Part shown: positions 19,548 to 27,975 of the stretch, piece by piece | How positions within the stretch are numbered: position 1 is the stretch's first letter | Layout: every line of letters begins with the position of its first letter | Source of the DNA: Desertibaculum subflavum | Lineage (GTDB): Bacteria > Pseudomonadota > Alphaproteobacteria > Ferrovibrionales > Ferrovibrionaceae | Assembly: GCA_003576705.1 (NCBI GenBank) | Contig: QOZS01000027.1 | Span: 1 to 64,000, forward strand | DNA length: 64,000 bases | Reading direction: 5' to 3' | Position numbers and translations under genes: made by a program | Notes under the pieces: generated by a model | Database searches by the model: none | What the model saw: only the letters and a program-made list of their open reading frames with translations | Told to the model about the DNA's origin: nothing

Positions 19548-20539
19548 TGAACCTGCTGCCGGCCGATTTCGACCCGACCCTGCTGTTCGTGGCGCTCGGC
19601 ATCGCCGTATTCTTCCTGATGCTGTTCCTGGCGATGCGCCCCGTCGTCGCCGGCGACCGCAAGGCGAAGCGGCGCGTCGCCGACATGCTGGAGCGCCATC
19701 GGCCCACCGTCGAGGGCCAGCAAGCACAGGCGATCGTGCGCCGCGAGGCCAAGGGCGGCGCCGAAAAGCTGGCACAGCGCGTACTGCCCAACCAGGAGCA
19801 GCTGCGCGAGCGCCTGGCGCGCACCGGCCGGTCGATCTCGCTCGGCCGCTACCTGCTCGTCAGCGCCTTCTCCGGCATCGCCGGCGGCGTGATCGTGCAT
19901 GCCATGATGAGCCCGCCGCTGATCCTGACCCTGGCGGCCGTGATCGTCGCCGGCATCGGCCTGCCCTATCTGGCGGTCGGGCAGCTCGGCTCGCGCCGTA
20001 TCAACCGGTTCAACAATCTGTTTCCGGATGCGATCGACCTGATCCAGCGCGGCCTGAAGTCGGGCCTGCCGCCTTCGGAATCGTTCCGCACCGTGGCCAA
20101 CGAGATGGAGGATCCGGTCGGCATCGAGTTCCAGAAGATCGCCGACGGCCTGCGGGTCGGCCAGACGCCGGAGCAGGTCCTCTGGGAAGCCGCCAAACGG
20201 CTGAACACCGCCGAGTTCAAGTTCTTCGTCATCAGCCTGTCGATCCAACGCGAGACCGGCGGCAATCTGATCGAAACCCTCAGCAACCTGTCGAACGTGC
20301 TGCGCAGCCGTCGCCAGCTGAAGCTGAAGGTGCGGGCGATGTCGGCCGAGGCACGCGCCTCCGCCATGATCATCGGCTCTCTGCCCTTCGTCATGTACGC
20401 GATCCTCCGCGTCCTGTCGCCGACCTACGTGGCCGCGCTCACCACCGACCCGCGCGGCATCATCATGACCGGCGCGGGCCTGCTCTCCATCACCGTCGGC
20501 GTGCTGGTGATGGCGAAAATGGTCAACTTCGAGCACTGA
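19547..20539 (+). CDS. tadB: Tad pilus inner-membrane platform protein TadB
   Basis: A 330-residue GspF-family membrane protein. Hydrophobic helices lie near residues 10-30, 105-145 and at the C-terminus (about 270-330). The GspF domain (about 160-285) includes LFPDAIDLIQRGLKSGLPPSESF. The ATG at 19547 overlaps the cpaF TGA by one base; a GTG one codon earlier is also possible. Paired with TadC downstream (3 bp gap), with which it forms the platform that couples to the CpaF hexamer. Confidence 0.93.
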   Translation: MNLLPADFDPTLLFVALGIAVFFLMLFLAMRPVVAGDRKAKRRVADMLERHRPTVEGQQAQAIVRREAKGGAEKLAQRVLPNQEQLRERLARTGRSISLGRYLLVSAFSGIAGGVIVHAMMSPPLILTLAAVIVAGIGLPYLAVGQLGSRRINRFNNLFPDAIDLIQRGLKSGLPPSESFRTVANEMEDPVGIEFQKIADGLRVGQTPEQVLWEAAKRLNTAEFKFFVISLSIQRETGGNLIETLSNLSNVLRSRRQLKLKVRAMSAEARASAMIIGSLPFVMYAILRVLSPTYVAALTTDPRGIIMTGAGLLSITVGVLVMAKMVNFEH

Positions 20540-20542
20540 CCC

Positions 20543-21517
20543 ATGTTCGAAAAATATCTCCCCGCCGGATGGACGCTCGACGAGCTGATCATGCTCGCTG
20601 CCGGGATTGCCGTGGCGTCGACCATCATGGCGGTGTGGTATGGCCTGGTGGCGCCGCAGCCGGCGCGCCGGCGCGAGCGGCTGCTGGCCCAGCGCCGCGC
20701 AGTTCTGAAGGCCGAAAGGCTCGCGCAGCCGGAGCGTCAGCGTCTCGGCTCGGCACAGTCATTCGCCGCGCGCGTGGTCGAACGGCTGAATCTGATCCGC
20801 ACCCAGCATGGCGAGAAGTCGCAATCGCTTCTGATGCAGGCCGGCATCCGCTCGCGCGACGCGATCGTGGTGTTCCTGTTCTGCAAGATCGTCCTGCCCC
20901 TCGTCTTCGGCCTCGGCGTCTTCCTGTTCGTCAAGCTGACCGGCGTCTGGCAGCTCAAGCCGATGACCCTGATGGCGTTGAGCCTCGGCGCCACCGTGCT
21001 CGGCGCCTATGCGCCCGAGCTCTACGTCAAGAACCTGGCGCAGAAGCGCCGGAAGGCATTGCAGAAGTCCTTGCCCGACGGCCTCGACCTGCTCGTCATC
21101 TGCGCCGAGGCAGGGCTCAGCCTGGATGCGGCGCTGATCCGGGTGGCGCGCGAGCTGGGGCCCTCTGCCCCTGAGCTCTCGGACGAGTTCAGCCTTACAT
21201 CGATCGAGCTGGGCTTCCTGCCCGACCGCAAGCAGGCGCTGGACGGCCTGGCCCAGCGGACCCAGCTGTCGGCGCTCCGCAGCGTCGTGGCGACGCTGAT
21301 GCAGGCCGAGCGCTACGGCACGCCGCTCGCCGAATCGCTTCGTGTGCTGGCCGGCGAGTTCCGCACCGAGCGCCTGCTGAAAGCCGAGGAGAAGGCCGCC
21401 AAGCTGCCGGCGATCCTGACCGTGCCGATGGTGATGTTCATCCTGCCGGCGCTGTTCATCGTGCTGCTGGGGCCCGGCATCCTCAGCGTGATCGACAACC
21501 TGTCGAAGATGAAATGA
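20543..21517 (+). CDS. tadC: Tad pilus inner-membrane platform protein TadC
   Basis: A 324-residue partner of TadB with the same GspF-type fold: an N-terminal helix (about 15-38), a helix pair about 110-155 and a C-terminal helix pair (about 275-318). The GspF core reads LPDGLDLLVICAEAGLSLDAAL (split at about residue 175-195). Last gene of the cpaA-tadC run on the plus strand; tadD follows on the opposite strand, with two hairpins between them. Confidence 0.92.
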   Translation: MFEKYLPAGWTLDELIMLAAGIAVASTIMAVWYGLVAPQPARRRERLLAQRRAVLKAERLAQPERQRLGSAQSFAARVVERLNLIRTQHGEKSQSLLMQAGIRSRDAIVVFLFCKIVLPLVFGLGVFLFVKLTGVWQLKPMTLMALSLGATVLGAYAPELYVKNLAQKRRKALQKSLPDGLDLLVICAEAGLSLDAALIRVARELGPSAPELSDEFSLTSIELGFLPDRKQALDGLAQRTQLSALRSVVATLMQAERYGTPLAESLRVLAGEFRTERLLKAEEKAAKLPAILTVPMVMFILPALFIVLLGPGILSVIDNLSKMK

Positions 21518-21543
21518 GCCCGCGCGCCGTATCGCAGGACACG

Positions 21544-21588
21544 GCCGGTTTCGACCGGCGATCCGCCCCGACGAGAACGTCGGAGCGG
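21544..21588. terminator. two hairpins between convergent tadC and tadD
   Basis: First hairpin GCCGGT-TTCG-ACCGGC (21544-21559) has a perfect 6-bp stem and the stable TTCG tetraloop. The second (21563-21588) is an 11-bp stem with one mismatch and an AGAA loop. Neither has a T run, so they are candidates for Rho-linked or bidirectional termination only. Confidence 0.35.
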
Positions 21589-21603
21589 CTTGCCGATAGC
21601 TGT

Positions 21604-22449
21604 CTATTTGCGGGTGCGCGGGTCGGCGGTGACACCGAAGATGGCGTTGCGCCGTTCGCCCGGCGTCTGGGCGCGCAGCACGGCGTAGTAGGCGAGGTTC
21701 GCCTTGACCGCGCTTTCGCTCAGATCCAGGCGGGCCACGGCGGCCGCGTTCTCGATCTCGCCGGCGAGGCCGTAGACAAGCGCCAGGTTCTGGCGGTGGC
21801 GAACCGTCGCGCCGGGCGTGTCGACCACGCCGCGCAGCGTGGAGATCGCCGCCGGCATGTCGCCTGCCAGAGCGTAGGAGAGGCCGAGATTGTTGCGCAG
21901 CCCGAGATGGTTCGGGCTCTCGCTGAGGCCGCGCTGATACCGGCTGCGGGCGACCATGTGGTCCCCCAGCATGTCGTAGGCGAGGCCGAGGGCGGATTCG
22001 ACGCGGACGTCGACCTGCTTCTCCGCGATGCGCTCCAGCGGCTCGATCGCCATGCGGGGCAGATGAAGGCCGACATAGGCGGAGCCGACGCCGCGCAGCG
22101 CCTCCTGGTTCTCCGGCGCGAACTTGAGCACCACGCGGAAGGCGTCGAGTGCCTCCTGGTGAGCGCCGACTTCGATCAAGGCGCTGCCGAGCTTGAGCAA
22201 GGGCTCGGCCTCGCCGGGGCGCAGCTCGTGCACGCGGCGATAGAGGCCGATTGCCGTCTGGACATCCCCGGCCGCCCGGGTGCGGTCGGCGACGCGCATC
22301 AGGGCCGCCGGCTCACCGCCGGCTTCCTTGGCACCGGGAAGGTAGGTGCCCGTTTCGCGCACCTCGGCGCAGGCGACGAGGACGGTGGCGATGGTCGCGA
22401 GAAGCGCCGCGCGGCGGCGATTCGGCGAGAGAAAGATATGGTTCCGCAT
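21604..22449 (-). CDS. tadD: TadD-like tetratricopeptide lipoprotein
   Basis: A 281-residue protein with a signal and lipobox (ATVLVACAE, Cys about residue 27), followed by about five TPR units (for example AIGLYRRVHELRPGEAEPLLKLG and YQRGLSESPNHLGLRNNLGLSYA, each within about 60-210). TadD proteins act in the periplasm in Flp pilus assembly, probably as pilotin-like scaffold for the secretin. The frame is open to 22521 but that would run into tadE, so the ATG at 22449 is preferred. Unlike most tad loci it is transcribed against the cpa-tadC genes and divergently from the tadE genes, with 41 bp between the two starts. Confidence 0.85.
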   Translation of the reverse strand: MRNHIFLSPNRRRAALLATIATVLVACAEVRETGTYLPGAKEAGGEPAALMRVADRTRAAGDVQTAIGLYRRVHELRPGEAEPLLKLGSALIEVGAHQEALDAFRVVLKFAPENQEALRGVGSAYVGLHLPRMAIEPLERIAEKQVDVRVESALGLAYDMLGDHMVARSRYQRGLSESPNHLGLRNNLGLSYALAGDMPAAISTLRGVVDTPGATVRHRQNLALVYGLAGEIENAAAVARLDLSESAVKANLAYYAVLRAQTPGERRNAIFGVTADPRTRK

Positions 22450-22490
22450 GGCGGCACGAGATTGCGCCTTGCACGGTTGCAGAAGGGTGA

Positions 22491-23165
22491 ATGACGATGA
22501 GCAGGAACGGTCTTTTGGCATCGCTCCGTCGGCTGGCCGGCAACCGGGACGGCGTTACCGCCGTCGAGATGGCCCTGGTGTCGCCGATCTTCTTCGCCTT
22601 CATGATCGGCACCATAGAGGTCGCCATGGTGATGTTCACCAATGTGGCGATCGAGGCGGCCGTGCGCGACGCCGCCCGTTACGGCATCACCGGCAGCATG
22701 CCCCAGGGCATGACGCGGGAGGCGCAACTTCTGCAGATCATCGCCGAACGGACTTTGGGCCTGGTGTCGAACAAGACGGGATACGTCACCACGAAGGTCT
22801 ATCCAAACTTCGCGTCGGTAGGAACCGACGAGCAATTCACCGATCTGAACGGGGACGGCTACCGCGATGCCGGAGAGACCTACACCGACGCCAATGGAAA
22901 CGGGCAGTGGGACCCGGGCGAACAGCTGGACGACAGCAACGGGAACGGCGTCTGGGACGCCACGGAGCCGTATCAGGATGCCAACGCCAACGGGCAGTAC
23001 GACGGCGGCACCTCCGGCATGGGACAGTCCGGCCAGGTCGTCCTGTACACGATTTCCTATCAGATTCCGTTCATCGGGCCGGCGTTGCACGATTTGTTCG
23101 GAGTCCAGGTGCTAACCCTGTCGACACGTATCGTCGTCCGCAACGAACCGTGGGCTTCCTCATGA
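22491..23165 (+). CDS. tadE: TadE-like pseudopilin with four calcium-loop repeats
   Basis: A 224-residue minor pilin. Residues about 19-57 (DGVTAVEMALVSPIFFAFMI and on) are a TadE leader and transmembrane helix, with Glu after the cleavage region. After about residue 115 comes an insertion of four tandem 15-residue units beginning at D118, D133, D148 and D163, each following D-x-N-G/A-(D/N)-G-x-x-D, three of them with Glu at loop position 12. This matches the metal-ligand spacing of EF-hand or thrombospondin-3-type calcium loops. The C-terminal part (about 180-224) returns to ordinary TadE-like sequence. A GAAGGG ribosome site precedes the ATG. Its stop overlaps the next tadE-like gene (ATGA). 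Confidence 0.85.
   Translation: MTMSRNGLLASLRRLAGNRDGVTAVEMALVSPIFFAFMIGTIEVAMVMFTNVAIEAAVRDAARYGITGSMPQGMTREAQLLQIIAERTLGLVSNKTGYVTTKVYPNFASVGTDEQFTDLNGDGYRDAGETYTDANGNGQWDPGEQLDDSNGNGVWDATEPYQDANANGQYDGGTSGMGQSGQVVLYTISYQIPFIGPALHDLFGVQVLTLSTRIVVRNEPWASS
22842..23009 (+). repeat. 45-bp period coding repeat (Asp-rich calcium-loop array)
   Basis: Nearly four units of 45 bp inside tadE, each encoding D-x-N-x-(D/N)-G-x-x-D. The nucleotide copies have diverged, but the Asp, Asn and Gly codons at the ligand positions are kept. This suggests an old duplication held by selection. Confidence 0.75.
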
Positions 23166-23725
23166 AACCGTTCGCGCAGCTCAAGGCGGCGCTACGCTGC
23201 CGACGCGGCGTGGTCGCGATCGAGTTCGCGGCCATGATGCCGATTCTCGCCCTGTTGCTGATCGGCGTGTTCGAAGTGACGCGATACATGATTGCGATCC
23301 AGAAGGTGGACCGCATCGCCGTCGCCATGGCCGACTATGTCAGCCAGGCGCAGAGCATCACCCAGGCCGAGCTGAACGATCTGTTCAGCGCGGTTTCCAA
23401 CATCTCCAGCCCGGTATCGTTCGATTCCGGCATCGTCATCGTGAGCTCGGTCTACAAGCCCTCGGCCGCTCAGCCGGCCCAGATCGTCTGGCAGCGTCAG
23501 GGCGGCGGCACGCTGTCGACGACGAGCCATCTCGGCGCGCAGGGCGGCACCGCCACGCTGCCGACCGGGATGACCCTGGTCACCCAGGAGGGGATGGTGG
23601 CGGCCGAGGCGATCATGGACTTCGAGCCGGTTCTGCTGCAGGCCTTCGTCGCGCCGATCCGGATCTACCGGACCGCGTTCTACCGGCCGCGCAAGAGCAA
23701 CCAGGTGGCCATCAGCGGCAACTAG
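23162..23725 (+). CDS. second TadE/TadF-like minor pilin
   Basis: A 187-residue protein with the TadE-like N-terminus: basic leader (LKAALRCRRG) then VVAIEFAAMMPILALLLIGV (about 17-36), a Glu-containing pseudopilin helix. The rest (about 45-187) is a periplasmic domain with IVIVSSVYKP and repeated Gly/Thr-rich loops, ending YRPRKSNQVAISGN. The ATG at 23162 overlaps the preceding tadE stop by four bases, so the two are coupled and probably form a minor-pilin pair. A longer in-frame reading upstream crosses tadE in another frame and is not real. Confidence 0.85.
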   Translation: MKPFAQLKAALRCRRGVVAIEFAAMMPILALLLIGVFEVTRYMIAIQKVDRIAVAMADYVSQAQSITQAELNDLFSAVSNISSPVSFDSGIVIVSSVYKPSAAQPAQIVWQRQGGGTLSTTSHLGAQGGTATLPTGMTLVTQEGMVAAEAIMDFEPVLLQAFVAPIRIYRTAFYRPRKSNQVAISGN

Positions 23726-23817
23726 GCCGGCATCCGCTAATATGGCGGCATGCTGGCCCTCCGGATCGATTCCCCCTTTCGGCCCTTGTCGGCGCTGGAT
23801 CAAGCGCGCCGCGCCCG

Positions 23818-25995
23818 ATGAGCGCCGCGCGCGATCTCGTCCTGGTCGGTGGCGGCCATGCCCATGTCGAGGTGATCCGGCGCTTTGCCGGCGACCGCGA
23901 CACGCCCTTGCGGCTCACCCTGGTCAGCCGCGACAGCCTGGCGCCCTATTCCGGCATGCTGCCCGGCATGGTGGCGCGCCGCTATTCGGTCGCGGAAAGC
24001 CATATCGACCTGCGTGCGCTCTGCATGGCAGCCGGCATCCGGTTCCTGCGCGCGGAGGCGGAGGGGCTCGATCTGGCGGCGCGCACCGTCGCGCTGGCCG
24101 GCCGCGATCCGATTCCGTTCGACCTGTTGTCGATCGACATCGGATCGAGCCCGAATGTTGGCGCGCCGGGCGCATCGGAGCATGCCGTTCCGGTAAAGCC
24201 GATCGACCGCTTTCTGCAGAGACTGGCGGCGCTCGACCGCGCGGTGGAGGCGCATGACCGCTATCGCATCGCTGTGGTCGGCGCCGGCGCCGGCGGCAGC
24301 GAGCTGACCCTGGCGCTGCGCGCGCGCTATGGCGCGCGTGTCGACCTGGCGCTGATCGATGCGGCGCCGGATCCCATCCCCACGCATGGTGCCCGCGCGC
24401 GCCGGCTGATGCAGGAAGCGCTGCTTGCCCGCGGCGTCGCGCTGCATCTCGGCCGCGCCGTCGCCAGCGTGCGCGACGGCGCCGTCATCCTGGCCGGCGG
24501 CGATGTGATCGGCTGCGATGTCGCACTGTGGACGACACAGGCCACCGCCCCCGCCTGGCTGGGCCGGAGCGGGCTGCCGGTGGACGAGCAGGACTTCGTC
24601 CGCGTGACGGAGATGCTCAATGTCGAAGGACACGACGACGTCTTTGCCGCCGGCGATGTGATCGCCTTCGGGCCGCGGCCGCTGCCCAAGGCCGGAGTCT
24701 ATGCCGTCCGGGCCGGGCCGGCGCTGGCCGAGAACCTGCGCCGCGCGGCCGAGGGCCAGCCGCTTCGCCCGTTCCGGCCGCAACGCAGCATCCTCGCCCT
24801 GCTCTCGACCGGCGACGGCGCGGCGATCGCGAGCAAGGGGCCCTTCGCATTGCAGGCGCGCTGGCTGTTCGGCCTGAAGGACCGGATCGACCGCCGCTGG
24901 ATGTCGATGTACCAGCCGCCTTTCGCGATGCCCGGCATGTCGGGCGGCATGCCGGCTGTCGAGGCGCTGCCGGGAGGCGAGCCGCGCTGCGCCGGCTGCG
25001 CCGCCAAGGTCGGCGCGACCGTGCTCGCCGAAGCGCTGGCGGCCGGGCGCAGCCGCCCGCATCCCGCCGTCCTGCTCGGCCTCGACGCGGCCGACGATGC
25101 GGCGGTGATCGCCACCGCGCCGGGCGAGGCGACGGTGCAGAGCGTCGATTTCTTCCCGGCCTTCATCGACGATCCGTGGCTGTTCGCCCGCATCGCCGCG
25201 GTGCACGCCTTCGGCGACCTGCATGCCATGGGCGCGCGGCCGGTCGCGGCGCTCGCCACCGCCGTGCTGCCCTATCTGCATCCGCGCCTGCAGGCGCGCG
25301 ACCTTGCCGCCCTGATCGCCGGCGCGCGCTCGGCGATCGAGGCGGACGGCGCGGCGCTCGCCGGCGGCCATAGCGGCGAAGGCGCCATGCTGGCCTTCGG
25401 TCTCACCGCGATCGGCGCCGTCGATCCGGCCAAGCTGATGCGCAAGGCCGGGCTCAGGCCCGGCGACCGCCTGATCCTGAGCAAGCCGCTCGGCACCGGC
25501 GCAAGCTTCGCCGCTGCCATGCGCCAGCGTGCCAGTGGCCCGGACATGGACGCGGTGCTGCAGGGCATGCAGCAATCGCTCGGCCCGGCGGCGCGGGCCG
25601 CGGCTGCGCAGGGAGCGATCGCGGCGACCGACGTGACCGGGTTCGGCCTCGCCGGGCATTTGCTGGAGATGCTGCGCGCGAGCGGCGCCGATGCCGCAAT
25701 CGATCTGGCGGCGCTGCCCGCCTACGACGCCGCGCTTGCCGCGCTTGCAGCCGGCATCGAGAGCACGGCGGCGCCGGGCAACCGGGCCGCCGCCGAAGGT
25801 TTCGTCGCGGGCCAGGCCGGGCTGAACAGCGTCCGGCGCGACCTTCTGTTCGACCCGCAGACCGCCGGCGGCCTGCTGTTCGCGGTCTCGCCCGGCCGGG
25901 CCGAGGCCGCGCGCGCCGCCATCGGCGGCGACGCGTCGATCATCGGCGAGGTCGAGCCGCGACGCGGCCACGACCCGCAGATCCGCCTGCGCTGA
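23818..25995 (+). CDS. selD: fusion of NADH-dehydrogenase-like FAD oxidoreductase and selenide, water dikinase
   Basis: A 725-residue two-part protein. Residues 1 to about 380 are a pyridine-nucleotide-disulfide-type flavoprotein (FAD motif VLVGGGHAHVE at 8-18, second nucleotide motif VVGAGAGGSE at about 158, FAAGDVIAFG near 277). Residues about 386-725 are SelD, which makes selenophosphate from selenide and ATP. The catalytic pair is C394 and K397 in CAGCAAKVG; Asp residues of LDAADDAAV and the GGHSGEGAM loop bind Mg-ATP. The active site uses Cys, not selenocysteine. Such fusions are known. No selA, selB, tRNA-Sec or mnmH is in the window, so the use of selenophosphate is unknown. 91 bp separate it from the tad locus. 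Confidence 0.9.
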   Translation: MSAARDLVLVGGGHAHVEVIRRFAGDRDTPLRLTLVSRDSLAPYSGMLPGMVARRYSVAESHIDLRALCMAAGIRFLRAEAEGLDLAARTVALAGRDPIPFDLLSIDIGSSPNVGAPGASEHAVPVKPIDRFLQRLAALDRAVEAHDRYRIAVVGAGAGGSELTLALRARYGARVDLALIDAAPDPIPTHGARARRLMQEALLARGVALHLGRAVASVRDGAVILAGGDVIGCDVALWTTQATAPAWLGRSGLPVDEQDFVRVTEMLNVEGHDDVFAAGDVIAFGPRPLPKAGVYAVRAGPALAENLRRAAEGQPLRPFRPQRSILALLSTGDGAAIASKGPFALQARWLFGLKDRIDRRWMSMYQPPFAMPGMSGGMPAVEALPGGEPRCAGCAAKVGATVLAEALAAGRSRPHPAVLLGLDAADDAAVIATAPGEATVQSVDFFPAFIDDPWLFARIAAVHAFGDLHAMGARPVAALATAVLPYLHPRLQARDLAALIAGARSAIEADGAALAGGHSGEGAMLAFGLTAIGAVDPAKLMRKAGLRPGDRLILSKPLGTGASFAAAMRQRASGPDMDAVLQGMQQSLGPAARAAAAQGAIAATDVTGFGLAGHLLEMLRASGADAAIDLAALPAYDAALAALAAGIESTAAPGNRAAAEGFVAGQAGLNSVRRDLLFDPQTAGGLLFAVSPGRAEAARAAIGGDASIIGEVEPRRGHDPQIRLR

Positions 25996-25999
25996 CGCC

Positions 26000-26629
26000 T
26001 CAGCGCCAGGCGAAAACCGGCTGCTCCAGATGGTCGACCCGGGTCGCATTGCCCTTCACCGCGACCTCGCGGAACTGATAGACGACGGCGGCGGTCGGCG
26101 CGTGGATCTTGTGCTCGTAGATCAAGAGACGCACGACCGGCCGGTCGCTTTCCGGGATGCGCACGAATTCGGGCGAGCCCGGGCGGTCGAGCTCGGCGAA
26201 CGAGACCCGGTGGATGATGTGGACCTCGGCATCGTTCGGCGTGAGCTCGACCGTGCCGCCGGCCCATACCACCACCGGCGTGATGACATAGCCGGAGCGG
26301 GTCGGATAGTCGTCGAGGCGGCCAAGCACATCGGCCGCATCGAGCCTGAGGCCGACCTCCTCGTGCAGTTCGCGCAGCGCGGCCTGCTCCACCGTCTCGC
26401 CCGGATCGATGCGACCGCCCGGCAGCGCCCATTGGCCGGCATGCGCGGTCAGCCGCGGCGTCCGCTTGGTGATGATGACCGAGGGCGCGCCGTGCTCGTC
26501 CGCGACGATCGCTACAGCGACCGCCGCGTGCTTACGGCCTTCGACCGGGTGCCTGCGCACCTCGAAGGCGGCCAGGTTGGCGACCACCGCCCGGCGCAAC
26601 CTGTCGTCCATCGCGGGTGCGCCGGTCAT
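26000..26629 (-). CDS. Nudix hydrolase (CoA/nucleotide pyrophosphatase-like)
   Basis: A 209-residue protein with a complete Nudix box GGRIDPGETVEQAALREL followed by HEEVGL (about 73-96), which coordinates Mg and cleaves X-linked nucleoside diphosphates. The segment just before it, IITKRTPRLTAHAGQWALPGG, resembles the CoA-pyrophosphatase (NUDT7/YeaB) motif, so CoA derivatives are a plausible substrate, though the match is partial. The ATG at 26629 overlaps the der stop by four bases; an in-frame ATG six codons later is an alternative. Last gene of a four-gene minus-strand block; convergent with selD, 4 bp apart. Confidence 0.85.
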   Translation of the reverse strand: MTGAPAMDDRLRRAVVANLAAFEVRRHPVEGRKHAAVAVAIVADEHGAPSVIITKRTPRLTAHAGQWALPGGRIDPGETVEQAALRELHEEVGLRLDAADVLGRLDDYPTRSGYVITPVVVWAGGTVELTPNDAEVHIIHRVSFAELDRPGSPEFVRIPESDRPVVRLLIYEHKIHAPTAAVVYQFREVAVKGNATRVDHLEQPVFAWR

Positions 26630-27975
26630 TCGTTGTCCTGGTAGGGATTGTCGGGCTTGCGCACGACGAAGCGGATCGGCACGCCGGCCAGGTCGAAGCT
26701 CTCGCGAAAGCCGTTGGCGAGATAGCGGATGTAGTCCTCGGGCAGCGACATCGGGCGCGAGCAGAACAGTGCCACGGTCGGCGGCCGGGCCGAGACCTGC
26801 GTCGCGTAGCGCAGCTTCAGCCGGCGGCCGCGCACCGCCGGCGGCGGATGCCGTTCGAGCGCTCCTTCGAGCCAGCGATTGAGCTCCGACGTCCTGACGC
26901 GGCGGTTCCAGCGCTCGACCTGCGCCGCGACCGCCGGCATCAATCGATCGACATGCCGGCCGGTGGCGGCGGAGAAGGTGACGACGGGCACGCCGCGCAC
27001 CTGCGCAAGCCCGGCCTCCAGGCGATCTTCGATGGCGCGCAACGCCTTGGCGCGGTCCTCGACCAGGTCCCATTTGTTGACGCCGATGACGAGCGCGCGC
27101 CCTTCCTGCACCACCAGGTCGGCGATGGTCAGATCCTGCTTCTCCAGCCCGAGCGTGCCGTCGAGCATCAGGACCACCACTTCGGCCAGGCGGATCGTGC
27201 TCAGCGTATCGGCGACGGCGAGCTTCTCGAGCTTCGCCTCGACGCGTGACTTGCGCCGCATGCCGGCAGTGTCGACCAGCCTGATCGCGCGACCCTCCCA
27301 GGTCCAGTCGACCGTGATCGCGTCGCGGGTGATGCCCGCCTCCGGACCGACGAGCAGCCGCTCCTTGCCGATCAGCCGGTTGACCAGAGTCGACTTGCCG
27401 ACATTCGGCCGGCCGACGATGGCGAGCTTGAGCGGACCTTGCGGCGCGCGGTCGCCGTCCTCCGCATCGACCGCAGCCTCCGCGCCGGCATGGCCGGCGA
27501 GCGCGTCGTACAGATCGCTGAGCCCTTCGCCGTGCTCCGCCGACAACGCGAGCGGCTCGCCGAGGCCGAGCGCATAGGCCTCGGCCAGGTTCGCGCTCGC
27601 CACCTTGCCTTCGCACTTGTTGGCCACCAGCACGATCGGCTTGCCGCTGCGGCGCAGCAGGTCGGCGAAGTGGCGGTCGAGCGGCGTCACCCCGGTGCGC
27701 GCATCGATCAGGAACAGCGCGACATCGGCGCGACGCAGCACCGCCTCGGTGCTCTCGCGCATGCGCCGCTCGAGCGTGCCGGCCGCAGCCTCTTCGAGAC
27801 CTGCGGTGTCGATCGCCGTGAAGTGGAGCGGACCGATGCTGGCTTCCGCTTCCTGCCAGTCGCGCGTCACCCCGGGCGTGTCGTCGACGATGGCGCGGCG
27901 GCCACCGACCAGACGATTGAACAGCGTGGACTTGCCGACATTGGGTCGGCCGATGATGGCGACCGTCAGCGTCAC
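26626..27975 (-). CDS. der: ribosome biogenesis GTPase Der/EngA
   Basis: A 449-residue tandem-GTPase needed for 50S assembly. Two G domains: first GRPNVGKST at about 8, DTAGLEE and VANKCEG; second GRPNVGKST at about 188, DTAGMRR and GVNKWDLV. A C-terminal KH-like domain (about 355-449) includes FCSRPMSLPEDYIRYLANG. In the first G domain the usual NKxD reads NKCE, as seen in some alphaproteobacterial Der. The start is GTG at 27975, overlapping the bamB stop (GTGA). The longer frame upstream belongs to bamB read out of frame. Confidence 0.94.
   Translation of the reverse strand: MTLTVAIIGRPNVGKSTLFNRLVGGRRAIVDDTPGVTRDWQEAEASIGPLHFTAIDTAGLEEAAAGTLERRMRESTEAVLRRADVALFLIDARTGVTPLDRHFADLLRRSGKPIVLVANKCEGKVASANLAEAYALGLGEPLALSAEHGEGLSDLYDALAGHAGAEAAVDAEDGDRAPQGPLKLAIVGRPNVGKSTLVNRLIGKERLLVGPEAGITRDAITVDWTWEGRAIRLVDTAGMRRKSRVEAKLEKLAVADTLSTIRLAEVVVLMLDGTLGLEKQDLTIADLVVQEGRALVIGVNKWDLVEDRAKALRAIEDRLEAGLAQVRGVPVVTFSAATGRHVDRLMPAVAAQVERWNRRVRTSELNRWLEGALERHPPPAVRGRRLKLRYATQVSARPPTVALFCSRPMSLPEDYIRYLANGFRESFDLAGVPIRFVVRKPDNPYQDNE

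Noticed and set aside
23818..25995. Selenocysteine (in-frame TGA) in SelD
   Set aside because: The catalytic position is encoded by TGC (Cys394), and the frame has no internal TGA.
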